Shown: positions 27,438 through 40,958, numbered from the stretch's first letter. The stretch: DNA of 64,000 nt from Magnetococcales bacterium (GCA_015231375.1 JADGBT010000016.1:1-64000); one strand, 5' to 3'. Notes: generated from the letters alone by a model not told the origin. Numbers and translations: made by a program.

Positions 27438-28373
27438 ATGCACCCGGAGAACATTCCGTGCGGTCCGCGCTCCCACAGGTCTGCCCCCCGTGCAAACCCC
27501 CGTGCAAACACAAGCGTCCACTGGTGCGTCGCACTGCTGGGAGCGCTCTGGGTCATGGCGGGCAACCCTGGCCCCCTGGAGGCGCAAACCCGGATCATCC
27601 GCTATTTTCCGGTCGGCCCCATCTATCACTATCGCTGGAAGCTGCTGGAACTGGCCCTTTCCCACGGTCAATCCGGCACTCGCCCCCACTCCCGCCTGAT
27701 GCCCTATCCGGACGAGATCACCCAGAACCGGGGCATCAACCTGCTGGAGTCCGGCGCCATCGATGTGATCGCCCTGGGGACCAACGCGGAACGGGAAGCG
27801 CGGATGCGTCCCATCAAAATCGACATCCTGCGCGGCATCGTCGGATTTCGCGTCTTCGTGATCCGCGCCGAAGATCAGGCCCGCATCGCCGGACTCGCTC
27901 CTCAAACGCTGCGCGATCAACTGACCTTCGGACTCAACCGGCAATGGGCGGATCTGCCGATTCTGCGCGCCAACGGCTTTGCGGTCGAGACCTCCTCCCG
28001 CTACGAAAACCTCTTCGGCATGCTGGCCGCAGGCCGTTTCGACGCCTTCCCCAGAGGCATGAACGAGGCCCGACGCGAACTCGACGAACGCCAGACCGCC
28101 TTTCCCCAATTGGCCCTGGAACAGACCAAAGCCCTGTATTTTCCCTATCCGGTCTATTTCTGGGTCCACCGGGACAACGCCGCGCTGGCGCAGCAGATCC
28201 AACAGGGTCTGGAAGCCGCCCTGGAGGATGGTTCGTTCCGTCACCTGTTCACAAGCCACCACGCCGAAGAGATCGCCCTGATGCAACAATCACCTCGGGA
28301 GGTGATGCGGCTGGACAATCCGATCCTCCCCGCAGGCACGGCCGCGCCGGATACCGGCTGGTGGTGGCCATGA
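27438..28373 (+). CDS. Solitary periplasmic solute-binding protein (SBP_bac_3-like)
   Basis: 311 residues. A long N-terminal region contains a signal-type hydrophobic stretch (about 28-42) with processing probably near LEAQT (about residue 50). The mature part resembles amino-acid-type binding proteins (PBP type II): RGINLLESGAIDVIALG, GIVGFRVFVI, ENLFGMLAAGRFDAFPRG, and a C-terminal LEAALEDGSF. An AGGAG ribosome-binding site precedes the ATG by 9 bases. As with its divergent counterpart, no transport genes accompany it. It is followed after 104 bases by a membrane hybrid kinase, so a ligand-presenting sensory role is inferred. Confidence 0.82.
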   Translation: MHPENIPCGPRSHRSAPRANPRANTSVHWCVALLGALWVMAGNPGPLEAQTRIIRYFPVGPIYHYRWKLLELALSHGQSGTRPHSRLMPYPDEITQNRGINLLESGAIDVIALGTNAEREARMRPIKIDILRGIVGFRVFVIRAEDQARIAGLAPQTLRDQLTFGLNRQWADLPILRANGFAVETSSRYENLFGMLAAGRFDAFPRGMNEARRELDERQTAFPQLALEQTKALYFPYPVYFWVHRDNAALAQQIQQGLEAALEDGSFRHLFTSHHAEEIALMQQSPREVMRLDNPILPAGTAAPDTGWWWP

Positions 28374-28477
28374 CCGACCTTGCGCGCCACCGGCGTCATC
28401 CGCCACAGTATGATGATCCCGGGATCCAGGACCACCCTTCCGAACCGCCTCCGCTCCCTTCCGCTTGAGGAGATACG

Positions 28478-31587
<3,110 letters not shown>

Positions 31588-31591
<4 letters not shown>

Positions 31592-34359
31592 ATCCAATCC
31601 TGGCGGGACGCGCCCGCATTCTCATCGTGGACGACGTGCATGAAAATCTGCACGCCCTGATGAACATCCTGAGAGACGAGTATGCCATTTCTGCGGCCAC
31701 CAACGGAGAAAAGGCCCTGGAACTGGCGCAACGACACCCCCAGCCCGATCTGATCCTGCTGGACATCCGCATGCCGGGCATGGATGGTTACGCGGTGCTG
31801 GCCCATCTGAAAGCCAATCCCGCCACCAACCGGATTCCGGTCCTTTTCGTTTCGGCCCTGGCGGAGGCCGCCGACGAGACGCACGGCATCGGACTGGGGG
31901 TGGCGGATCATGTCACCAAGCCGATCCATCCTGATCTGCTGCGTCTGCGGGTGCGCACCCAGCTCGAATTGCAACGCTTTCGCCAGCATGCCATCGTGTT
32001 CGACGCGCCAACCACCCGCGCCGAGGAACCGCCGACCCTGCTGGTGGTGGATGACATTCCGGAGAACCTGCACAGTCTGCTGGAGGTGTTGCAGGATGAT
32101 TACCGCATTCTGGTGGCCAACTCCGGAGCCAAAGCCCTGGAACTGGTCATGGGACCGACCCCGCCGGAATTGGTGCTGCTCGATGTGCTGATGCCGGGAA
32201 TGGACGGCTACGAGGTGTGCCGACGCATCAAGGCCACGCCGATCGGCAACCGGATTCCGGTGATTTTCGTCACGGTGGTGGACGCCTCCCACGAAAAAGT
32301 GAAGGGCTTTGCCGTCGGCGCGGCGGATTACATCACCAAACCGTTCTACATCGACGAGGTACACGCCCGGGTACGCATCCACCTGGAGTTGGCCCGCCTG
32401 CGCTATCGCCTCGAACACCTGGTGGAACAGCGTACCCTTTCGCTGACACGCAGCGAGGAGAAATACCGCATTCTGGCCGACCATTCCCCCAACTGGGAGT
32501 ACTGGCTGGCTCCGGAAGGTCGCTATCTCTACGTTTCACCGGCCTGCGAGGAGGTGTCGGGTTATACCCCGGCCGAATTCCTGGCCGATCCCGGCCTGAT
32601 GGCTGCCATCATCCACGCCGATGATCTGGCGGCCTGGAAATCCAGGGGTCCGGGCACCGACACCACCGTCTTGGCTCCTCTGAGCGTGCGCATCCGCGAC
32701 AAGAACGGCCAGGAACGCTGGATCGAGCATGTGGGCAAGCCGGTGCTGGAGACGGAGACCGGCAAACTGCTGGGATACCGGGGATCCCACTACGACGTGA
32801 CCCAACGGCGTCTGGCCGAGCAGACGCTGATGGAAGAGATGACACGACGACGCACCCTGTTCGAGCGTTCACGGGACGGTCTGTGCGTGTTGGAGATCGA
32901 TGGACGGGTCTGCGAAGCCAACGCCACCTTTGCCAACATGCTGGGCTATTCCAAAAAGGAGATGACAACGCTGCATGTCTGGGACTGGGATGCCCGCTGG
33001 AGCCAACAGGAGATTGTGCCCATACTCCAGGGAATCAGCCACGAAGGCAGCACGTTCATCACCCGGCATCGCCGCCAGAACGGCAGTCTGTACGATGTGG
33101 AGGTGAGCACCTGCATGGTCCAGTGGCAGGGTCGTCCGCTGTTGCTGGCCTCCCACCGGGACATCACCCAGCAACTGCGGCAGGAGGCCCAGCTCAGGCA
33201 GGCGATGAAAATGGAGGCGATCGGCACCCTGACCGGGGGAATCGCCCATGATTTCAACAATATTCTCGGTGTCATCCTCGGATACACCGAAATGACGCTC
33301 AAACATCTGCCGCAAGGGATGCGTCCGCATACGGATTTGCAGGAGGTTTACCAGGCCGGATTGCGGGCCAGGGATCTGGTGGCGCAACTCATGACCTTCA
33401 GTCGGCGCACCGAACGGCGCTACCGTCCCTTGCTGTTGGCGCCTCTGGTCAAGGAGGTGATGAAATTCCTGCAAGCGGTGATCCCCGCGAGCGTGGAGAC
33501 CACCATGCGCCTGCGCACCACCACGGCCCTGGTCCACGGCGACCCTGGCGACCTCAACCAGATCCTCATGAACCTCTGCACCAACGCCGCCCAGGCCATG
33601 GAAAAAACTCCGGGACGCTTGACCGTCACCCTGGAAGAGATTCACCTGGAAGAGTCCGAAATCGGTTCCTTGCCGCTGAATCCCGGTCCGCATGCGCGGC
33701 TCACGGTGGAGGACACCGGACACGGCATGGCGCCGGAGCTGCTGCCCCGCATTTTCGACCCTTTTTTCACCACCAAGGAGGTGGGCAAAGGGACCGGCTT
33801 GGGGTTGTCGGTGGTTCACGGACTGGTCATGGCCATCGGCGGCGCCATCGAGGTCCAGAGTCGGGAGGGGGAGGGATCTTCGTTCCGGGTCTATCTGCCT
33901 TTGCTGCAAGAAGACCTCCCGTACAGCCGGATCCATCCCTGCGCTGCGCCGTCCACGCCGTTGAATCTGAACATACTGCTCGTAGACGACGAGGCGACCC
34001 TGTTGGAGATCGTGCGGCTGCAATTAATGGAATTGGGATGTCAGGTGACCGGAATCAGCACCCCGGAAGAGGCCCTGGAACGGCTGCGGGAGCACCCCGA
34101 TGGGTATGATCTGGTGATGGCCGACCTGATCATGCCCCGCACCCTGGGAACGGATCTGCTGCGCGAGATCCGCCAGACCCATCCCGCGCTGCCGGTGATG
34201 CTGATCTCCGGTCATCCGAGCATCTCATCGCAAGAAGCGGTACAATTGGGATTCTGCGCCTTTCTGCGCAAACCGATCCTGTTTGATGATCTGGCCCTGG
34301 TGTTACGTCAATGGATTTCGGAGAACAACCGCGCCAACCCAACCCTGGAGAAGAAATGA
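31588..34359 (+). CDS. Soluble hybrid kinase with three receivers and two PAS domains
   Basis: 923 residues, no membrane segments. Two tandem N-terminal receivers ([26 protein letters not shown]) are followed by two PAS domains (about 290-415 and 420-535). Next comes an NtrB-type HisKA with [12 protein letters not shown], HATPase_c ([22 protein letters not shown]), and a C-terminal receiver ([10 protein letters not shown]). The ATG overlaps the stop of the upstream hybrid kinase, and its own stop overlaps the start of the next receiver gene. Three genes are thus translationally coupled, and three receivers in one kinase is an unusual load. It is likely an integration node receiving phosphate from the membrane kinase. 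Confidence 0.93.
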
Positions 34360-34730
34360 AACGGATTCTGGTGATCGACGACGACAAGGCCTTCTTGCAA
34401 ATGGTGGTCATCTTGCTGGAAGAGACGGGCTTCAAGGTGGGAGCGGCCAACGGCGGCCGGGAGGCCCTGCGTCAGTTGATGAGGGATGGACCCTGGGATC
34501 TGGTGCTGTGCGACATCCTCATGCCGGAGCAAGACGGCATCGAGACGATCCAGGCCATCCTGAAGGCCAACAACCGACAAAAAATCATCGCCATGTCGGG
34601 AGGCGGCCATTATCTCCCCTCCCATTCGGCGTTGGAGTTGGCTCAGGCGTTCGGATTCGTCGAGACGATCTTCAAGCCTTTCCATGAAAAACAATTGCTG
34701 GAATTGATCGACAAGGTTCTCGCCTCGTAA
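34356..34730 (+). CDS. Single-domain CheY-like response regulator
   Basis: A 124-residue stand-alone receiver with IDDDKAF, phospho-acceptor in [13 protein letters not shown], and KPF lysine. It has no output domain. The ATG overlaps the stop codon of the three-receiver kinase by four bases, so it belongs to that operon and probably ends its phosphorelay by diffusing to an unknown target. An upstream in-frame codon at 34311 exists, but the overlap start gives the correct domain N-terminus. Confidence 0.93.
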   Translation: MKRILVIDDDKAFLQMVVILLEETGFKVGAANGGREALRQLMRDGPWDLVLCDILMPEQDGIETIQAILKANNRQKIIAMSGGGHYLPSHSALELAQAFGFVETIFKPFHEKQLLELIDKVLAS

Positions 34731-34740
34731 GGTCCGAGCC

Positions 34741-34825
34741 GACCCGGAAGGCTTGCGTCCAATCCAAGTCAGCCCGACCCGGAAGGCTTGCGTCCAATCC
34801 AAGTCAGCCCGACCCGGAAGGCTTG
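34741..34825. repeat. 35-bp tandem repeat, 2.4 copies
   Basis: Copies begin at 34741, 34776 and 34811 with a period of exactly 35 bases; the third is truncated after about 15 bases. The first two are almost identical. There are no spacers. It lies between convergent genes and looks like replication slippage. Confidence 0.9.
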
Positions 34826-34871
34826 GGAGATGGCGGAGCCACTTTTCCCATGGCCTTTTTTGGCGCTGCGG

Positions 34872-35225
34872 CTATTCGCACTCGGACGCCACGACCCGAC
34901 AGCGCTTGTGCCCACACATTTCCAGCGCATCGTCGATGGCCTTCTCCTTGGTCCGGCCATATCCATAGCCGTAGTACTTCCTGGAAACCGCCACGGCGCC
35001 ACAGGTTTCAAACCACACGATCATTCTACAATTGGTTCCGCCATACTCCTTGCAGTACCGCATGGCCACGCGCTTGGCCTCCTGCTTGGAATCCTGACCG
35101 ATGGAGAATCCATAGGCTGGATCCACTTCACCCATCTGATCATCAATGGCGATCGCACCATAGGAAAAGGCGCTGCCCGGCAAAACAAGACCCATCGCGA
35201 AGACCATCCAGGCCAGTTTTTTCAT
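34872..35225 (-). CDS. Secreted DUF4189-type protein
   Basis: 117 residues. A signal peptide (MKK start, hydrophobic core, SAFS near residue 20) precedes a small domain with paired cysteines and the pattern AIAIDD, then QEAKRVAMRYCKEYGG, CRMIVWFETCGAVAV, and KAIDDALEMCGHK. This matches the DUF4189 layout, where alternating cysteines probably form disulfides. Function is unknown; the family appears in secreted or periplasmic proteins. The ATG at 35225 has a purine-rich GGAAGATGGG upstream; the longer frame to 35510 lacks signal-peptide sense and is rejected. Confidence 0.75.
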   Translation of the reverse strand: MKKLAWMVFAMGLVLPGSAFSYGAIAIDDQMGEVDPAYGFSIGQDSKQEAKRVAMRYCKEYGGTNCRMIVWFETCGAVAVSRKYYGYGYGRTKEKAIDDALEMCGHKRCRVVASECE

Positions 35226-35627
35226 GATCCCATCTTCCAAAGAAAGTGTGTGGTTGTTGCGACGCAACCGGATACCCAAAGCGTCATCGTGGCTGGCAGG
35301 CGTTTTTTCCCGACCCGCCTGTCCTTTGTTTTTCGCCCCTGTCTGGTGGCCATTAAACCACACAACCCGTTCCGGGGCAATCAAAAAACCATGCCAGTCA
35401 ACCCATTGGAACCCCAGGAGAAAAACCATCCAAAACACATCGGCATCTCCCTCGCTCCACGGTTTCCGGAAACATCCGGCGACCGTGGACAGCGCCGTTC
35501 CCATTCCCAAAGATCCACCCGGATGCCTCCTGTACCCTCTTCAAAAAGCCCGTTTTTCTTGCCCACGGGAGACCATACTGGAGATCTGTTTGAAATTATT
35601 GGACAAAACCATGATTGATGAATACAC

Positions 35628-35657
35628 TTGACTTGCGTGCAGGAGTTGGAATATTCT
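35628..35657 (+). promoter_or_regulatory. Candidate sigma70 promoter of small RNA
   Basis: TTGACT (35628-35633) and TATTCT (35652-35657) are separated by 18 bases. Transcription would begin near 35664 and reach the strong terminator about 120 bases later without crossing a supported gene. Confidence 0.4.
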
Positions 35658-35663
35658 TCACCC

Positions 35664-35786
35664 CCATTGACCAAACGGTTTTTGAAGAAAATCCTGTTTG
35701 GCGGGTTCGCATCGGTTCACCACCCAGGTGATATAAGGTTTTCTTGTTGCCAAGGCCGCCTTTCTGGGCGGCTTTCGTGTTTTTCA
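35664..35786 (+). ncRNA. Candidate small RNA (about 120 nt)
   Basis: A plausible promoter lies just upstream. The predicted transcript begins with a hairpin (CCAAAC at 35671 paired to GTTTGG at 35696-35701, extended inward by GGTTTT/AAAATCC) and ends with a rho-independent terminator. No good ribosome-binding site and reading frame fit inside. I do not recognise a known RNA family. The boundaries are inferred. Confidence 0.4.
35752..35786 (+). terminator. Strong rho-independent terminator
   Basis: A stem of six GC pairs (GCCGCC/GGCGGC) extended by AAG/TTT-side pairs, a 6-base loop and a downstream T-rich tail on the plus strand. No protein gene ends before it. Confidence 0.7.
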
Positions 35787-36136
35787 GACCAAACCCGAAT
35801 CTTGATCGTTGCCCCATTCCAATCAAACTGTCCGGCGAGAAACTGCACCACGATGTCAATCAGAATCCGTTCACAATCGATCACAAGGTTTACGATAGCT
35901 GCATGAGCGTGACCTTCACCTGCATGGACGCGACAAACCCGAAAGACATTCAAGCGGCACGGGATCTGTATTCAAGAACATGCGACCATACCGGGAGTGA
36001 ATCCCGTTTCCGGTCTTTCGCCCCATTCCCCATGTCCACAATCCCCTTGCGGGGGTTGAGTTTTCAGGAATGACCGTTATTCACCTTTTTTTACCGTACC
36101 ACCAACCCCCCACCTTACTTTCAGGAGCAGTTGAAA

Positions 36137-36349
36137 ATGGCAAGTCGTGAAACTGGAAAAGTCAAATGGTTCAATGACAGCAAAGGCTTCGGCTTTATCG
36201 AGCGGGACAATGGCCGTGGTGATGTGTTCGTGCATCACAGCGCCATCTCCATGAGTGGCTTCAAGAGCCTGGCCGAAGGCCAACGGGTCGAGTTCGATGT
36301 CAGCAGAGGCGACAAGGGCGACAAGGCGGATAACGTCAAAGCCCTGTAA
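36137..36349 (+). CDS. Cold-shock-domain protein (CspA family)
   Basis: A 70-residue single cold-shock domain with the RNA-binding motifs KGFGFIE (RNP1) and VFVHHSAI (RNP2). Such proteins bind single-stranded RNA and DNA and act as RNA chaperones. AGGAG lies 9 bases before the ATG; an in-frame TTG two codons upstream is less likely. The long upstream region and the strong terminator after the gene suggest a single-gene transcript, perhaps with a regulatory leader as in other csp genes. Confidence 0.95.
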   Translation: MASRETGKVKWFNDSKGFGFIERDNGRGDVFVHHSAISMSGFKSLAEGQRVEFDVSRGDKGDKADNVKAL

Positions 36350-36361
36350 CCCATCGATCTG

Positions 36362-36410
36362 AAATGCCGCCGTCTCCTCTTTGCAAAAACGAAGAGACGG
36401 CGGCATTTTT
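36362..36410 (+). terminator. Terminator of the cold-shock gene
   Basis: A perfect 15-bp inverted repeat (36362-36376 with 36394-36408) ending in a run of T, 13 bases after the csp stop codon. The stem starts with AAA, so it could also work on the minus strand, but no minus-strand gene needs it. Confidence 0.9.
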
Positions 36411-36434
36411 CGACACTCCCCCAGAAGAACCCCC

Positions 36435-36830
36435 ATGCCCAGATTCGAATGGAAATACGGATACGAGACGCACAACAAGATCGTCGATCTGCAACATAAA
36501 TATTTTCTTGAATTGATGAACCGCCTTTACGATGAACTGGCCGCCTCCAGGGACAAAAACTACCAGATCCGTCTGCTTGACGAACTCCTGTACTACGCCC
36601 GTTTTCATTTCACCTCCGAAGAGAACATTCTGCTCAAACATCTGCCCCACAAACTCGACCGGCACAAAGTGTTGCATGACTTCCTGATCCACGCCCTGCA
36701 AGCCAAGATCGAAAGCGTCAAAGAAGATCGGATCCAGGCGGAAGAGATCATTTTGTTCGTGATCGAATGGTTCTTCACCCACACCATCACGGAAGACGTG
36801 ACCGATTTTCTCTATTTTGATCATCGATAA
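36435..36830 (+). CDS. Bacteriohemerythrin
   Basis: A 131-residue single-domain hemerythrin with a non-haem di-iron oxygen-binding site. Ligand residues are visible in order: the first histidine (THNKIVD), DLQHKYF, HFTSEEN, DRHKVLHDF, and WFFTHTITEDV. The length is typical of bacterial oxygen-carrier or oxygen-sensing forms. The ATG at 36435 gives the normal N-terminus (MPRFEWKYGYETHN). Hemerythrins are abundant in magnetotactic and other microaerophilic bacteria. It follows the csp terminator, so it probably has its own promoter in the 24-base gap or the hairpin region. Confidence 0.92.
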   Translation: MPRFEWKYGYETHNKIVDLQHKYFLELMNRLYDELAASRDKNYQIRLLDELLYYARFHFTSEENILLKHLPHKLDRHKVLHDFLIHALQAKIESVKEDRIQAEEIILFVIEWFFTHTITEDVTDFLYFDHR

Positions 36831-36905
36831 TCGATAACCGGTAACCGCTCCGCCTCCCACGGATCCAACCTCCCGACACTTTCATTCCAGCCGACCCGAT
36901 CCACC

Positions 36906-38744
36906 ATGACCGACACGACCGACGCCATCCGCACCACCGACGCCCCGACTCCTCCCCGGTGGGATCTTTCCCCTCTTTATGCCGGACTCGACGATCCCGC
37001 ATTCGACGCCGATCTGGCTTGGTTGAAAACCGCTTATCCCGCTTTTTCCGCCGCCTTTCAGGGACGGCTGAGTACCCGTCTGGGAGAGGCGCTGGAGAAC
37101 TGGGAACGAATCCAGGAGCGGCTGAATCGGATCTTCCTCTATCTTCATTTGCGGCACGCGGCCCATCTGGAGGATGAAGCGGTCAAAAGCCGGCTCTACG
37201 AGGCCAACATCCTGACGGACGGCCTGGGCGGAGAACACGCCACCTTTTTCCCCATCGAACTGGCCGCCCTGTCGGACGCAGATTGCGCCGCCCAGATCGC
37301 CTCGGATCCGCGTTGCGCGCGCCTGAAACCCTGGATCGAAAAAATCCGCCAACAACGCCCCTTCATGCTGAGCGCCGAGGTGGAATCCGCCTTGACCAAA
37401 CGGGCCACCTTCGGTTCCGACTCCTGGTCCGCGTATTACGACGAGGTGGAATCGGACCTGCGTTTCTCCCTGCCGGAAGGCCCCCGCACCCTGGAAGAGA
37501 CCCTGCACCGACTGGCCGAAGAACCCGATTCCGACCAGCGTTTCGCCATTCTCACCGCCCTGAATGGCGGACTGGGCGGCTCCTTCGCCCGGTTTTCGGC
37601 CCAGACGCTCAACATGGTGATCGGTGGCAAGGGGGTGGAGGACCGGGAACGCGGTTACGCCCATGCCATGGATTTCCGCAACCGCAACAACCGTCTGCCC
37701 GACGCCATGGTCACGGCGCTGCATCAGGCGGTCGAAGCGGAAGCCGCCCCGCTGGGACAACGCTATTACCGGCTCAAGGCCCGTCTGATGGGACTGCCCC
37801 GACTGCGCTGGAGCGACCGCAACGCCCTGCTGCCCTTTGCCGATCGCACCCATATTCCCTTCGACGAAGCGCTGGAGATGGTCCAGAGCGCCTTTGCCAG
37901 CTTCAGTCCCACCCTGGCCGGTCTGGCCGCCGGAGTGGCCACCGCCCGCGCCATCGACGCCCAGGCCCGTCCGGCCAAACAAAGTGGCGCCTTCAACTAT
38001 TCGGTGGTGCTGCCCGGTGGCGGATCGGTCTCCTACGTGCTGATGAACTATCAAGGCAGCAGCCGGGACGTGATGACCCTGGCCCACGAACTCGGTCACG
38101 CGGTCCACGGTCTGCTGGCCGGACCGGCCCAGGGTCCGCTGCTCGCCTCGGCCCCCATGGCCTACGCCGAAACCGCCTCGATCTTCGCGGAAATGACCAC
38201 CTTCCGCTTTCTGCGGGAACGGCTGCGCCAGAACGGCAATCCACAGGCGCTGCTGGCGCTGCTGATGGGACGCATCGAGGATTTCCTCAACACCGTGATC
38301 CGCCAGATCGGCTTTTCCTGCTTCGAACAGCAGATGCACGCCACCAACGGACGACTGAGCGCCCCGGATCTCTCCCGGTTATGGCAGGAGAACCTGATCC
38401 GCTTCTACGGCCCGGAAGGAGAACCCTTCACCTACGCCGCGACCGACCATCTCTGGAGCTACATCAGCCACTTCCACAATCCGTTCTATGTCTACGCCTA
38501 CGCCTGCGGAGAACTGCTCACCCAAAGCCTCTACGCGGTCCAGGGCCATCTGGGGGAGCGGTTTGAAAGTCATTACCTGGAACTGCTGCGCGCCGGAGGA
38601 TCCCGGGATGTCACCGCCCTGTTGAGTCCCTTCGGTCTGGACCCCACCCGCCCCGACTTCTGGAAACAAGGCATTCGCGTCAGTCTGGAGGCCATGCTGG
38701 CAGAAGCCGAAACCCTGGCCGACGCGCTCCCGCCTGCGGCCTGA
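36906..38744 (+). CDS. M3-family oligoendopeptidase (PepF type)
   Basis: 612 residues. The zinc motif HELGH starts at H394, within LAHELGHAVHGLL, and the third ligand glutamate lies in the following AETASIFAEM segment. The helical N-terminal half and the C-terminal YIPHF-like SYISHFHNPFYVYAYA stretch match the M3B PepF group. This cytoplasmic zinc metallopeptidase degrades oligopeptides of limited length. It is convergent with cbbO, 81 bases apart. Confidence 0.95.
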   Translation: MTDTTDAIRTTDAPTPPRWDLSPLYAGLDDPAFDADLAWLKTAYPAFSAAFQGRLSTRLGEALENWERIQERLNRIFLYLHLRHAAHLEDEAVKSRLYEANILTDGLGGEHATFFPIELAALSDADCAAQIASDPRCARLKPWIEKIRQQRPFMLSAEVESALTKRATFGSDSWSAYYDEVESDLRFSLPEGPRTLEETLHRLAEEPDSDQRFAILTALNGGLGGSFARFSAQTLNMVIGGKGVEDRERGYAHAMDFRNRNNRLPDAMVTALHQAVEAEAAPLGQRYYRLKARLMGLPRLRWSDRNALLPFADRTHIPFDEALEMVQSAFASFSPTLAGLAAGVATARAIDAQARPAKQSGAFNYSVVLPGGGSVSYVLMNYQGSSRDVMTLAHELGHAVHGLLAGPAQGPLLASAPMAYAETASIFAEMTTFRFLRERLRQNGNPQALLALLMGRIEDFLNTVIRQIGFSCFEQQMHATNGRLSAPDLSRLWQENLIRFYGPEGEPFTYAATDHLWSYISHFHNPFYVYAYACGELLTQSLYAVQGHLGERFESHYLELLRAGGSRDVTALLSPFGLDPTRPDFWKQGIRVSLEAMLAEAETLADALPPAA

Positions 38745-38825
38745 AACACCCCATCCGCGCCGGTCGCAACCGCGCAAACCGCGCCCGGCAACGTCTGCTG
38801 ACCACGGGATGGATTGCGGATTCCA

Positions 38826-40949
38826 TCAGGTGGTCAGCCGTCGATAGATGTCGGCGATCTTCAAGGGCAGGGTCCGCACGTCGTCCATGACCACAAAACG
38901 GGCCGGACCGTACAGATGGGGCAGATAGTCCCGCGCCTCGGTGTCGATGGTGATGCAAAACGGATGAATGCCGGTACGACGGGCCTCGATCAACGCCTGA
39001 CGGGTATCCTCCATGCCGTAACGACCCCGATACCCATCCTGGAAGCTGTCATAATCCTCCGGCTTGCCGTCCGACAAGGTGATCAACAAACGGATGCGCG
39101 CCTCCTGCTGATTGAGCCGGTAGGCGGCGTGACGCAAAAACACCCCCATGCGCGTGTAATCCTTGGGGCAAATGCCGGCGATGTTGCGTTCCACCTCCGG
39201 ATGGTACGGTTGTTCAAAACTCTTGATCACAAAACTGTCGCAATGTTTGCGGGTCATGCTGGAAAAACCGTACACCGCGAAACGATCCCCCAACACCTGC
39301 AACGCCTTGCACAACAGCACCAGACTCTCCCGGATGGCGTCGTTGACCCATCCCTTGGTGGAACCGCTCATATCCACCAGAATCAAAGTGGCCACATCCC
39401 GTTCCTTGTGAAGCCGATAACGAAACAACCGGCTGTCCATTTCCACGCCGGTGCGCCGGTCCACCAGGGAGCAGACCAGGGCATCCATATCCACCTCGTC
39501 CCCGCGCTCCTGGCGTCGCAACCACAGATCCCCGCCCCGCAACAGCTCGAAACTGCGACGGATTCCCTGCCACAGTCCGTGGTATTTCTCCAAAACCGAC
39601 GCGACCACCGGATCATCCGTCGGGGAGATGGGCTGTTCCCGCAACACGCACCACGCCTTGCGATAGTCGTTGCGATGGCAATCCCATTCGTCATAATAAC
39701 GGATCACCCGGCCATCCGCCTCCTCCGCCCGCGCCACAGCCTCGGTCGGTTGCTCCTCCTGCCTCATCGACTCCATCAGGGCATACCCCCCGGAACCGGC
39801 CGCCGAAAGATACTCCGGCGGGATGCAACCCAGATCCTGAACGATGGAACGCATCACCGGATGAAAGGATTCGGGCAGCAGCAACGGCTGACCATCCAGG
39901 CGCATTTCAAAGGTGCTCCCGTCCGGCAGCAGATCGTACTCCAGTTCCAATTCGCGCGCGCGCACTCCGGGCATGGCCACCGGCTGGCTGCCCCGGATCG
40001 CCTCTCCCACGGTTTTGCGGAACAGCAGACGTTCCTGTTCGACACGGCGTTGCATCTCCTGGAGCGCGGGTCGATACAGCGCGGCGCCATGAAACGGCAA
40101 CGGACTCGGCAACGGACACGAGGCCCCATACAATCCGGCTAGATGATCCAGACTCAACTCCCGTTGCGCATCCGGCGCCATCAACGCGCTCACCGGCGCC
40201 CGCCAGGAGTCCGGCAACCGGTCCCGGTCCGCGTGCCACTGGGCCATGAACCGTCCCAAACCGGGAAAGGTCCGGGTGAGAATGGCATCCACCCGATGGG
40301 ATTCCAAGGCGAGATAGATCCGGGCCGCCTGATCCGGATCGGGATAAAGCTCCAGACACTGCATCAGTCCCGGGAAAAAAGTCCCGAATCGCCCCAACCC
40401 CCACAAATGGGCCGCCAGACAGTGATACAGACGACGACTCTCCCCGGTCCGGTTTTCCAGACACACGGAGACCGGCAGAAACAAGGTTTCCGTGTTGGTG
40501 TGCGGCTCGGCGCCCTCCTCGATGGCGAGACGACGCCCTCCCAGACCGGTCACGAAAACCGTCAACTCCCCCACCAGATCGGACAGAAAAAGGGTGCCTT
40601 CCATCCGGTCATGACGCTGCGGTCCCTGTTTGAGCAGCTCCAGGGCCTTTTGCAGCCCCTCCTGATCGTAACGGGTCATGATGGCGCCCAACCAGGATTT
40701 CAGCGACTCATCATTCAGCCGATCCAAGAAAAGGGGCAGTTGCCGGGCGCATTGAAACGCCAGTTCCGGATTGATGCGGGCCAGAATCGGCAACCAATGC
40801 AACAGGGTCTGCTGCTGCCCAACGGGTCGCGACGCCCACTCCTGGGCCAATCCGGTCACCGTGCGCCGGGAGGAAAGCGCCGCCTCCAGAATCTCTTCCA
40901 GCCGCTCTTCCAGATCCTCCACGGAGAGTGCCAACGGTTCCGGCGTCAT
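38826..40949 (-). CDS. cbbO: CbbO/NorD-like von Willebrand factor A protein
   Basis: 707 residues with a helical N-terminal region and a C-terminal VWA domain (about 520-705). The MIDAS motif DMSGS is present, with the later metal-site threonine region (DYTRMG) and LSDGKPEDYD. It pairs with the MoxR-type AAA+ protein encoded 9 bases upstream. In autotrophs, CbbQ-CbbO complexes remodel and reactivate Rubisco; NorQ-NorD does the same for nitric oxide reductase. Neither Rubisco nor NorCB is in this window, so the client is unknown. The length and partner sequence favour CbbO. Confidence 0.85.
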   Translation of the reverse strand: MTPEPLALSVEDLEERLEEILEAALSSRRTVTGLAQEWASRPVGQQQTLLHWLPILARINPELAFQCARQLPLFLDRLNDESLKSWLGAIMTRYDQEGLQKALELLKQGPQRHDRMEGTLFLSDLVGELTVFVTGLGGRRLAIEEGAEPHTNTETLFLPVSVCLENRTGESRRLYHCLAAHLWGLGRFGTFFPGLMQCLELYPDPDQAARIYLALESHRVDAILTRTFPGLGRFMAQWHADRDRLPDSWRAPVSALMAPDAQRELSLDHLAGLYGASCPLPSPLPFHGAALYRPALQEMQRRVEQERLLFRKTVGEAIRGSQPVAMPGVRARELELEYDLLPDGSTFEMRLDGQPLLLPESFHPVMRSIVQDLGCIPPEYLSAAGSGGYALMESMRQEEQPTEAVARAEEADGRVIRYYDEWDCHRNDYRKAWCVLREQPISPTDDPVVASVLEKYHGLWQGIRRSFELLRGGDLWLRRQERGDEVDMDALVCSLVDRRTGVEMDSRLFRYRLHKERDVATLILVDMSGSTKGWVNDAIRESLVLLCKALQVLGDRFAVYGFSSMTRKHCDSFVIKSFEQPYHPEVERNIAGICPKDYTRMGVFLRHAAYRLNQQEARIRLLITLSDGKPEDYDSFQDGYRGRYGMEDTRQALIEARRTGIHPFCITIDTEARDYLPHLYGPARFVVMDDVRTLPLKIADIYRRLTT

Positions 40950-40958
40950 GAGGCCGCC

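Larger units (their letters stand above)
35226..36136. other. Long intergenic region before the cold-shock gene
   Basis: About 910 bases with no supported protein gene; the open frames use rare starts and have no recognisable domains. It contains a candidate small RNA (35664-35786) and, at 36040-36057, a GC hairpin (AATCCCC/GGGGGTT) that may be part of a structured cold-shock leader. The remaining stretch shows nothing I can name. Confidence 0.5.

Noticed and set aside
34741-34825. Tandem 35-bp repeats considered as a CRISPR array
   Set aside because: The copies are directly adjacent without spacers and no cas gene is present.
35744-36073. 109-codon plus-strand frame in the csp upstream region
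   Set aside because: Starts with TTG inside a terminator hairpin, has no ribosome-binding site and no domain.
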